From Oscillospiraceae bacterium (GTDB lineage Bacteria > Bacillota > Clostridia > Oscillospirales > Acutalibacteraceae): 15,039 bases of DNA. The notes under the pieces were generated by a model, which was not told the DNA's origin, searched no databases, and saw only the letters and a list, made by a program, of their open reading frames with translations. Each line of letters begins with the position of its first letter. The first letter of the stretch is position 1. The DNA lies in contig WREG01000027.1 in NCBI GenBank assembly GCA_009779455.1, forward strand, positions 1 through 15,039, given 5' to 3'. Below, piece after piece: positions 6,363 through 12,839 of this stretch. A program made the position numbers and the translations under genes.

Positions 6363-8297
6363 ATGAATAAAAAGACTTATTACATCACCACAGCCATAGC
6401 CTACACCTCGCAGAAGCCCCACATCGGCAACTCCTACGAAATCGTGCTGACCGATGCGGTAGCGCGGTTTAAGCGGATGCAGGGCTATGACGTGTTTTTC
6501 ATGACCGGCACCGACGAGCACGGGCAGAAAATTGAAAACAAGGCAAAAGAAGCCGGGGTTTCGCCGCAGGAATATGTTGATAAGGTTGCGGGGGAGATAC
6601 GCTCCCTTTGCGGCTGCCTCAATACCTCCTACGACAAATTCATGCGCACCACCGATGAAGGCCATAAAAAAGTGATCCAAAAAATATTCAGGAAGCTTTA
6701 CGAGCAGGGCGATATCTATAAAGGGAGCTACAAGGGCCTTTACTGCATACCCTGCGAAAGTTTTTTCACCCCTTCCCAGCTTATAGACGGCAAATGCCCG
6801 GACTGCGGCCGCGAGGTCAATGAAACAAATGAGGAATGCTACCTTCTGCGCCTTTCAAAATATCAAAAACAGCTTGAAGAGCATATTGAGAAAAACCCCG
6901 ACTTCATTTACCCCGAAAGCCGCAAAAAAGAGATGGTGAACAACTTTTTGAAGCCCGGCCTTCAAGACCTGTGCGTGTCGCGCTCCTCCTTCAAATGGGG
7001 CATACCCGTCGATTTCGACCCCGAGCATGTGGTCTATGTCTGGATAGACGCGCTCTCGAACTATATCACGGGCCTCGGCTATTCCCCCGACGGCTGTGAA
7101 AACGGAGATATGTTCAACAAATACTGGCCTGCCGATGCGCATATGATAGGCAAGGATATCGTCCGCCAGCACACTATCTACTGGCCGATAATGCTTATGG
7201 CGCTGGGGCTGCCCCTGCCTAAGCAGGTTTACGGCCACCCCTGGGTTTTGGTAGGCGGCGACAAGATGTCAAAATCCACGGGCAACGTGATTTACGCCGA
7301 CGACCTCGTGCGGCTGTTCGGCGCGGACGCGATAAGGTACTATCTGCTTTCGGAAATCCCTTTCGCACAGGACGGCTCGCTTACCTACGAAACCATAATT
7401 GAACGGTATAATTCTGATTTGGCGAATACATTGGGGAACCTTGTGAACCGCACTGTCGCAATGGCAAACAAATATTTTGACGGCGCGATTCCCTGCAATA
7501 CCGCTTCGGGCGAGTTTGACGACGACCTTAAGTCCGTGGCGCTGGCAAGCGTGAAAGAGGTCGAAAAATACATCGACGCCTTCCAAATAAGCAAGGCCGC
7601 GAACGCCATAATGAATGTTGCAAAGCGCGCCAACAAATATATCGACGAAACCATGCCATGGGTATTGGCCAAAAATGAGTCCGACCGCGACAGGCTGGCT
7701 ACCGTGCTTTACAACCTTATCGAGAGCATACGCTTTATCGCCGTGCAGCTTTCAGCCTTCCTGCCGGATAACTCAAAGGAGATTTTGAGCCAAATCAATT
7801 GCGATATCACCGATTACGAAAGCCTTAACGCCTTCGGGGCTATACCGCTGGGAAGCAAAGTAGGAGAAGCCAAGCCGCTTTTCGCAAGGATTGAAACGGA
7901 AAAAATGCTTGAACAGATCAAAGCGGAGCTTGAGGAAAAAAGCAAGGCGAAAACTGAAATTCCGGGCATCGCTCAAATAGGTATAGAGGATTTCGCGAAA
8001 GTTGAACTAAAAGTGGCGGAAATCCTTGACTGCGTACCCGTGGAAAAGGCGAAAAAGCTGTTGAAGCTCACCCTTGACGACGGAAGCGGGACGGAGCGGA
8101 CGGTGGTATCGGGCATTGCGCCCTGGTATTCCCCCGAAAACCTTAAAGGCAGGCGCATCATTGTCGTAGCAAACCTAAAACCCGCCGTACTGCGCGGGGT
8201 CGAGAGCAACGGCATGATTCTGGCAGGGGACTGCGGGGAGGATGACGTGAAGGTTGTTTTTGTCGATGAAATGCCTGTCGGGGCAAAAATACGGTAA
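6363..8297 (+). CDS. metG: Methionyl-tRNA synthetase with fused C-terminal tRNA-binding domain, 644 aa
   Basis: Charges tRNA-Met with methionine in the cytoplasm. Class I signatures are clear: HIGN (20-23) in the Rossmann fold and KMSKS (301-305). The knuckle region has CxxC pairs at C128/C131 and C145/C148, suggesting one zinc site. Methionine pocket residues lie around WIDALSNYI (227-235). An anticodon-binding helical domain follows, and an EMAP/Arc1p-like tRNA-binding domain occupies about 536-644, as in most Bacillota and many other bacterial MetRS. I choose the ATG at 6363 because MNKKTYYITTAIAYTS matches the usual family start and AAAAGG lies upstream; an in-frame ATG at 6351 overlaps that ribosome site. 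It begins 16 bases after the Fic stop, so it is probably co-transcribed with the toxin. Confidence 0.97.
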   Translation: MNKKTYYITTAIAYTSQKPHIGNSYEIVLTDAVARFKRMQGYDVFFMTGTDEHGQKIENKAKEAGVSPQEYVDKVAGEIRSLCGCLNTSYDKFMRTTDEGHKKVIQKIFRKLYEQGDIYKGSYKGLYCIPCESFFTPSQLIDGKCPDCGREVNETNEECYLLRLSKYQKQLEEHIEKNPDFIYPESRKKEMVNNFLKPGLQDLCVSRSSFKWGIPVDFDPEHVVYVWIDALSNYITGLGYSPDGCENGDMFNKYWPADAHMIGKDIVRQHTIYWPIMLMALGLPLPKQVYGHPWVLVGGDKMSKSTGNVIYADDLVRLFGADAIRYYLLSEIPFAQDGSLTYETIIERYNSDLANTLGNLVNRTVAMANKYFDGAIPCNTASGEFDDDLKSVALASVKEVEKYIDAFQISKAANAIMNVAKRANKYIDETMPWVLAKNESDRDRLATVLYNLIESIRFIAVQLSAFLPDNSKEILSQINCDITDYESLNAFGAIPLGSKVGEAKPLFARIETEKMLEQIKAELEEKSKAKTEIPGIAQIGIEDFAKVELKVAEILDCVPVEKAKKLLKLTLDDGSGTERTVVSGIAPWYSPENLKGRRIIVVANLKPAVLRGVESNGMILAGDCGEDDVKVVFVDEMPVGAKIR

Positions 8298-8360
8298 TAT
8301 AATGTTTAACGCTAAAAATTGTAGTTGTGCCGACTGAACAGTATACTAGAAGGATTTAAA

Positions 8361-9290
8361 ATGAAAAAACTGTCGCTTGAAGATTTTCTTAAACTCCGCC
8401 GCCTTGTCTGCCGAGGCGCAAGGCCGCTTGACTTTACCAAGTGGAAATATCTTTTTGAAAACGGGAGCTGCGAGGATTTCCTTTCGGTTCTGTCCGCTTA
8501 CCAAAATGAGGACGGCGGTTTTGGATACAACATCGAGTGCAATAACTGGAACCCTGATTCCTCTCCCTATACGGTATGCATTGCGTTGGATTACTTAGAC
8601 GCGGCGGGCGATTATGTCAGCAACATAAAAAATGAAATGGTGGCCGGTATCATCAAATACCTTGCTTCCGCCACATATTTTACGGAAAACGGCTGGGTGG
8701 GTATGCAGGGAATCCCCGGCAACAATGATTATTCCCATTTGCCATGGTTTCATTACGACCCGAAGAAAGCAGCGGAAGCTGACATAGGCGTGACCAAACG
8801 CCTTTCAGACTTCATACTCAAATATGCGGACAAAAACAGCGAAATCCGCCAAAAGGCGGCGGCGCTTAAAGATAAGTATAAGCAGTGCGGGAAAATCCTC
8901 CTTAACGGCGTCCCCGATTATGACCTGACGGCATTTGACCCTGAGGCATTTGACCCGGAAACGTGGCCTATGTGGCAGCCGTTGCCCGTGTTCTTTGTCG
9001 GCTCGCCTGAAAGCGGGCATTATCCGGCGCTTAAAAATGTTGCGGATATAAATTTGGATACGATTGTTGACACGCTGCGCGATACGCGTGAAATTTATAT
9101 AGCATCGGAGAAAGAGATCAAGTCGTGGGAAAAGAACAACGCGCACCCGGATGGCAGACGCAAACGGTGGAGCGGCGCCGAACAGGCGATCGGGAATTAT
9201 TATTGGGGCGCGCACGGCATCACATCCAATATGGATATATTGAGAAAGTTTGACCGGCTGGATTTTCCCCTCCCGGTTTCCATTGAATGA
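8361..9290 (+). CDS. Prenyltransferase/squalene-cyclase-like alpha/alpha-toroid protein, 309 aa, function unknown
   Basis: The segment YQNEDGGFGYNIE (47-59), followed by SSPYTVCIALDYL (68-80), resembles the QW-type repeat of alpha/alpha-toroid proteins (terpene cyclases and prenyltransferase beta subunits). Similar stand-alone cytoplasmic proteins of about 300 residues occur in Bacillota, often labelled prenyltransferase, but they lack a demonstrated reaction and I see no DxDD cyclase motif or zinc set here. No signal peptide or membrane segment. AGAAGGA seven bases before the ATG at 8361 supports this start; an earlier in-frame TTG at 8325 has no such site. The gene lies between metG and the tatD remnant. 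The operon suggests housekeeping regulation, not a terpene pathway. Confidence 0.6.
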   Translation: MKKLSLEDFLKLRRLVCRGARPLDFTKWKYLFENGSCEDFLSVLSAYQNEDGGFGYNIECNNWNPDSSPYTVCIALDYLDAAGDYVSNIKNEMVAGIIKYLASATYFTENGWVGMQGIPGNNDYSHLPWFHYDPKKAAEADIGVTKRLSDFILKYADKNSEIRQKAAALKDKYKQCGKILLNGVPDYDLTAFDPEAFDPETWPMWQPLPVFFVGSPESGHYPALKNVADINLDTIVDTLRDTREIYIASEKEIKSWEKNNAHPDGRRKRWSGAEQAIGNYYWGAHGITSNMDILRKFDRLDFPLPVSIE

Positions 9291-9404
9291 TAATATGATG
9301 AATTATATCAACATTTTTGACAGCCACGCCCACTACGGTGACGGCAGGTTTGACGCAGACAGGGATGCCATTTTAACCGCGCTGCCCGGAAAGGGCGTCT
9401 GCGG
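9287..9404 (+). repeat. Left copy of a direct repeat: duplicated tatD 5' end
   Basis: These bases match 10121-10233. From the NIFDSHAHY codons onward, 86 of 95 bases are identical; all nine differences fall in the first 57, and the last 38 (9367-9404 against 10196-10233) match exactly. Homology begins at a shared ATGATAAT and ends abruptly at 9404. The two copies bracket the PIN toxin pair, with an offset of 829 bases over the identical part. Confidence 0.9.
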
Positions 9405-9414
9405 ATGGCGCTAA
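9295..9414 (+). pseudogene. tatD: Truncated tatD remnant, 39 codons
   Basis: The frame starts MMNYINIFDSHAHYGDG and follows the intact TatD downstream through LPGKGVCG, then diverges into two unrelated codons (W, R) and a TAA. It keeps the HxH metal motif but none of the other metal ligands, so it cannot be an active nuclease. It begins five bases after the stop of the toroid protein gene, the place where a functional tatD would be expected. Within aligned codons, five of seven changed codons are synonymous, meaning this stub diverged while still under selection. It therefore looks like the relic of a former resident tatD, not a fresh copy of the present one. Confidence 0.85.
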
Positions 9415-9465
9415 CGAATAAAAGTTTAAATAACTTAATTTCAAACAGAAATAAGGTAAATTTTT

Positions 9466-9909
9466 ATGGCAATATTAAAAATATATTTAGATAATTGCAG
9501 TTATAACCGTCCATTCGACGATCAGTCTCAGATGAAAATCAGATTGGAAACGGAAGCGAAGCTTTATATTCAGCAAAATACACGCGAAGGAAAATATCTG
9601 CTTTGCTGGTCTTTCATGCTTGATTATGAAAACGGTAAAAATCCATACAGAGAAAAACAAAACGCAATTTCTCCTTGGAAAGATATCTCGGAAGATTATT
9701 GCCCGTCTTCAAAATCAATACTTACGCACGGAAAGGAAATCATGAAATCCGGCATAAAGAACGAAGACGCGCTTCATATTTCCTGCGCGATAGAAAGGAA
9801 TTGCGATTATTTCATCACCACGGATAAAAAGCTTTTAAATAAAAACATTGAAGGCATTGATATTATCAATCCGATAGATTTTATTAGGGAAACGGAGGAT
9901 TTAAAGTGA
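9466..9909 (+). CDS. PIN-domain ribonuclease toxin (VapC-like), 147 aa
   Basis: A PIN fold built from the beta-strand KIYLDNCSYNRPFDDQ (5-20), a middle acidic position (E55 in DYEN), EDALHISCAIE (100-110) and CDYFITTDKK (113-122). The likely magnesium ligands D9, E55, D101 and D120 are all present, so RNase activity is expected. The LDNCxxNRPxDDQ start marks a distinct bacterial PIN subfamily usually found with a small partner gene. AAGG lies nine bases before the ATG. GC content is low: 152 of 420 bases (36%) at 9481-9900 by hand count, against about half in the following genes, which suggests separate ancestry. The stop overlaps the partner's GTG start (GTGA). Confidence 0.85.
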   Translation: MAILKIYLDNCSYNRPFDDQSQMKIRLETEAKLYIQQNTREGKYLLCWSFMLDYENGKNPYREKQNAISPWKDISEDYCPSSKSILTHGKEIMKSGIKNEDALHISCAIERNCDYFITTDKKLLNKNIEGIDIINPIDFIRETEDLK

Positions 9910-10124
9910 GAACCGACAGCACATTGCGGTTTGAAGCCATGGACGTGCTTATGCGCGCGCTTGGCATGGTTGACGCGGAACGTTTTATCAGCATGGTCAA
10001 ACGCGACACTTTTGATTACACGGAATGGCGGCGCGGCTTGTGGAACGATATGGCGATAGAAGAAATTTTCGCTGAAGCGGCGGAGTATGAAAACGCTGTG
10101 AACAGCGGTATAACGGAAGCATGA
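9906..10124 (+). CDS. Putative antitoxin/partner of the PIN toxin, 72 aa
   Basis: A small soluble protein with the pattern RFEAMDVLMRALGMVDAERFI, then KRDTFDYTEWRRGLW, then an acidic helix ending EEIFAEAAEYE. I recall similar short proteins next to PIN genes in Clostridia and Cyanobacteria, where they are taken as antitoxins; this is family memory and the function is inferred. It probably shields or docks onto the PIN protein rather than acting as a classic DNA-binding antitoxin, since no ribbon-helix-helix or AbrB pattern is evident. It starts with GTG overlapping the PIN stop; GGAGG is about eight bases upstream. Its stop overlaps an in-frame ATG of tatD (ATGA). Composition is GC-rich like tatD and unlike the PIN gene. 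Confidence 0.7.
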   Translation: MRTDSTLRFEAMDVLMRALGMVDAERFISMVKRDTFDYTEWRRGLWNDMAIEEIFAEAAEYENAVNSGITEA

Positions 10125-10233
10125 TAATGGCATATAATAATATTTTTGACAGCCATGCCCACTATGACGACGGCAGGTTTGACGAAGACCGTGACGCCAT
10201 TTTAACCGCGCTGCCCGGAAAGGGCGTCTGCGG
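10121..10233 (+). repeat. Right copy of the direct repeat: 5' end of intact tatD
   Basis: Partner of 9287-9404. It includes the start of the working tatD. The exact 38-base match at its right end (10196-10233) marks the probable recombination or conversion tract, because the preceding part has diverged. Confidence 0.9.
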
Positions 10234-10915
10234 CGTGGTAAACTGCGGCACGGACGTTAAATCGAGCGTATTTTCAAAGGATTTGGCGGAAAAATACGGT
10301 TTTATCCGCTTTGCAGCCGCAATTCATCCCCATGAAGCGGCTAAAATTGATGAATCGGATTATGATTCTGTTATTGAATTAGCCGCGCATGAAAAATGCG
10401 TGGCAATCGGCGAAACGGGGCTTGACTACCACTACGATTTCACCCCCCGCGACGTGCAGATCCGCGTTTTCGAGCGGCACCTGCAAATAGCGGCGGAGCT
10501 TGGCCTGCCCGTCATTATCCATGACCGCGAAGCCCATTCGGACGTGCTGGAAATCATAAAAAAATACCGCACGAAAGGGGTGCGCCTTAAAGGCGTTTTG
10601 CATTGTTTTTCGGGCGGGGCGGAACTGGCGAAAGAAACGGCGGAACTCGGAATGTATATAGGCTTTGGCGGGGCTGTGACCTTCAAGAACGCCAAAAAGC
10701 CCCTTGAAGCCGCTGCCGCAGTCCCTCTTGACAGGCTTCTTTTGGAAACCGACGCGCCCTATATGTCCCCCGAGCCGTTCAGGGGCAAGCGCTGCGGGTC
10801 GGATATGATAAAATATACGGCGGAAAAGATCGCCGAAATAAAAAAAATAGAAACGCAGGAGCTTTTGGCTATTACAAAAGACAACGCGGCTGCCTTGTTT
10901 GGGATGATTACGTAA
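10127..10915 (+). CDS. tatD: TatD-family metal-dependent DNase, 262 aa
   Basis: A TIM-barrel metallohydrolase that removes nucleotides from DNA and RNA ends and is linked to DNA repair and turnover; in Bacillota it commonly lies near metG. Metal ligands in order: H10 and H12 (DSHAHY), E96 (GETGLDYH), H132 (VIIHDRE), H159 (LHCFSGG) and D209 (ETDAPY). Length and termination are normal for the family. I place the start at 10127 because GGAAG sits seven bases upstream; an in-frame ATG at 10121 overlaps the partner gene's stop, so coupling holds either way. The first 35 or so codons are those also found in the stub upstream, meaning this gene's 5' end arrived with, or was rebuilt after, the PIN module. 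Confidence 0.95.
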   Translation: MAYNNIFDSHAHYDDGRFDEDRDAILTALPGKGVCGVVNCGTDVKSSVFSKDLAEKYGFIRFAAAIHPHEAAKIDESDYDSVIELAAHEKCVAIGETGLDYHYDFTPRDVQIRVFERHLQIAAELGLPVIIHDREAHSDVLEIIKKYRTKGVRLKGVLHCFSGGAELAKETAELGMYIGFGGAVTFKNAKKPLEAAAAVPLDRLLLETDAPYMSPEPFRGKRCGSDMIKYTAEKIAEIKKIETQELLAITKDNAAALFGMIT

Positions 10916-10942
10916 ATTAATATTTTTTAAGGAGAGACCTAT

Positions 10943-12754
10943 ATGAAAAACAAAAGATTGCTGACGGGGATATTAGCGGGCGTAATTCTTATCGCGGCCA
11001 TTGCCGCAGCTGCCGTTTTAAACGGCCGGGGGAATAAAGCAATTGTCAACGACGGCTCCGATCAGCTTTACATAGGGAATTCCGAAGTTTTCAGCGCGAA
11101 AACGTCAGCGCTGAAGGATGCTGTTTTAAGCGGCGAAGCGGAAAAAAGTGCAAACTATAAAACCGGCCGATACGGGTATATCGTATTCATTTCAATATGC
11201 GATTCGACCGAAAGGGCGGCGGTTTTTCATTCGAACGGAAAATCGCCGGAAATCGCCTGGGACTGTGCCGTAAGCAAAGCGCATGAGTTTATAGACGCCA
11301 ACGGATATGAAGCGCTTTGGGTAAAAGCGGATATTGTAACTGATATCCGCGAAATCGGGATTTTTAAATATTTGTGGGCGCTGACAAAAATCCAAAACGG
11401 TTTTTTCCGCGAAGGCGCCGCGTTTGACCGGGGCTTTTCATGCGCTTTTCTTGAAGCCGAGCTAAACGGGGCCGGCCTGATTAATTATGAAGAAAGCCGT
11501 ATGGACAGAGAAAATATCAGAAGCTATCTCGCGGGCCGCGGGGAGGAGGGATTATTTGCCGGGATCCCTTTAAAGCTTATACTTTTTAAAACACAGGGGT
11601 TTATGTGCGGCGAAAACGGTGAGATTTTCCGCTTGGGGACGGATAGCGGCAATTACGGGCTCAGAATACCCGCAGAGCCGGACGATGCTTTTATAAAAGG
11701 GCTTATGGCCGGTTCGGCCGGGTTTTTATCGGGAATAATCGGGGACGACGGCCAATTTATATACGGCTTTTCGCCTGTTGCGGGCGAGATTTTGCCCGGT
11801 TATAATATCCTGCGCCAAGCCGGGACTTCCTGGGCTTTGAGCAATCAGTACGCCGGGACGGGGGCTGCTTCATTGATTCCGCCGATTGAAAAAGCCATAG
11901 GATTTTTAGTTGATGAAAACATTGAATGCCCGGAACCGGATATAGCGTATTTAATCGACAGGCAAAGCGATGAGGTGAAAATCGGAGGCAACGGGCTTGC
12001 GATTCTGGCGCTTGTTTCTTATGCAGAGGCTTTTCAGACCGATCGTTATAATACGGTTATCGAACAACTCGCGAACGGGATTATAGCTTTGCAAGACGGG
12101 GAAACGGGTTCCTTTTACCATATATTAAGCTACCCTGATTTTTCAAGGAAAAAGGATTTCAGCGTATCATTTTATGACGGGGAAGCGGCCTTTGCCCTCG
12201 CCCGCGCCTACGGGCTTTCGGGACGGGAGGAATATATCGATTCGGCTAAAAAGGCCTTGGGATATTTTATTGAAACGGTCGAGCCGAAGGACTCGGATCA
12301 TTGGCTGGCATATACCGTAAGCGAAATAACGAAACATTGCCCCGAGCCGCAGTTTTTGGAATTCGGGCTTAAAATCGCACAGGCAAACGTTAAAAAAATC
12401 GCGAATTATAAATCGTATTCCCATACTTCAATGGAAATGCTGATGGCATTGTTTGAGCTTTACAGCCGAACCGTTAAAGATTACAGCGGTTTGGAATATT
12501 TGGCGGAATTTGACGCAGGGTTTTTCATTGATACAATATTCAAAAGAGCCGGGTATATGCTAAACGCGTACTTCTTCCCCGAAGCCGCCATGTATATGAA
12601 AGAGCCGTCCGTTATACTCAATTCCTTCGGCATCCGCAACGACGGCTTCCGCGTCAGGATAGACGACGTGCAGCATTTTATGGGCGGTTACCATTCGTAC
12701 ATAAAGAATTACGCTGAACTTACCGAAGCAAGGGAGCGTTTGTCAACAAGATAG
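10943..12754 (+). CDS. Membrane-anchored alpha/alpha-barrel protein, 603 aa, function unknown
   Basis: An N-terminal helix (about 6-25) with positive residues before it marks a signal anchor; the remaining 575 residues should face outside. Residues about 70-230 form a mixed domain (RYGYIVFISICDS; LFKTQGFM at 214-221). From about 285 a helical repeat domain follows, with GYNILRQAGTSWAL (286-299), GGNGLAILALVSY (348-360), YDGEAAFALARAYG (411-424), DHWLAYTVSEI (452-462) and IDDVQHFMGGYHSY (573-586). Similar GEAxxALARxY and DHW patterns occur in six-hairpin glycosidase and epimerase folds, so a carbohydrate-active role is possible, but I recognise no catalytic set. AAGGAGAG before the ATG supports the start. 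It follows tatD by 27 bases and precedes the URO-D gene in the same direction. Confidence 0.55.
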   Translation: MKNKRLLTGILAGVILIAAIAAAAVLNGRGNKAIVNDGSDQLYIGNSEVFSAKTSALKDAVLSGEAEKSANYKTGRYGYIVFISICDSTERAAVFHSNGKSPEIAWDCAVSKAHEFIDANGYEALWVKADIVTDIREIGIFKYLWALTKIQNGFFREGAAFDRGFSCAFLEAELNGAGLINYEESRMDRENIRSYLAGRGEEGLFAGIPLKLILFKTQGFMCGENGEIFRLGTDSGNYGLRIPAEPDDAFIKGLMAGSAGFLSGIIGDDGQFIYGFSPVAGEILPGYNILRQAGTSWALSNQYAGTGAASLIPPIEKAIGFLVDENIECPEPDIAYLIDRQSDEVKIGGNGLAILALVSYAEAFQTDRYNTVIEQLANGIIALQDGETGSFYHILSYPDFSRKKDFSVSFYDGEAAFALARAYGLSGREEYIDSAKKALGYFIETVEPKDSDHWLAYTVSEITKHCPEPQFLEFGLKIAQANVKKIANYKSYSHTSMEMLMALFELYSRTVKDYSGLEYLAEFDAGFFIDTIFKRAGYMLNAYFFPEAAMYMKEPSVILNSFGIRNDGFRVRIDDVQHFMGGYHSYIKNYAELTEARERLSTR

Positions 12755-12767
12755 GAGGATAAGTTTG
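12753..12767 (+). promoter_or_regulatory. Perfect AGGAGG ribosome site before an upstream TTG codon
   Basis: AGGAGG (12753-12758) begins within the final codon of the previous gene and stands six bases before TTG at 12765. That TTG is in frame with the URO-D-family gene and would add 25 residues (beginning MKNCQTFFKL) to it. The site is stronger than the one before the ATG at 12840, so a longer protein or a short translated leader is possible. Confidence 0.4.
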
Positions 12768-12795
12768 AAAAATTGCCAGACATTTTTTAAGCTAC

Positions 12796-12819
12796 AAATT
12801 TTGTGCTTCGCAAAAATTT
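12796..12819 (+). repeat. Hairpin in the leader of the URO-D-family gene
   Basis: AAATTTT, bulged G, TGC, loop TTC, GCA, AAAATTT: ten paired positions in 24 bases. It lies between the AGGAGG/TTG site and the AAAGGA ribosome site at 12822-12827, immediately before the latter. No T-run follows, so it is a poor terminator; it could affect translation initiation or mRNA processing. Confidence 0.4.
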
Positions 12820-12839
12820 ATAAAGGATGGATTATAAAT

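Noticed and set aside
8325..8360. TTG-started extension of the toroid protein
   Set aside because: No ribosome site precedes the TTG, while the ATG at 8361 has AGAAGGA at proper spacing and a typical protein start.
10121..10126. Earlier tatD ATG at 10121
   Set aside because: The GGAAG site is only one base away from it, but seven bases from the ATG at 10127; kept as a minor alternative.
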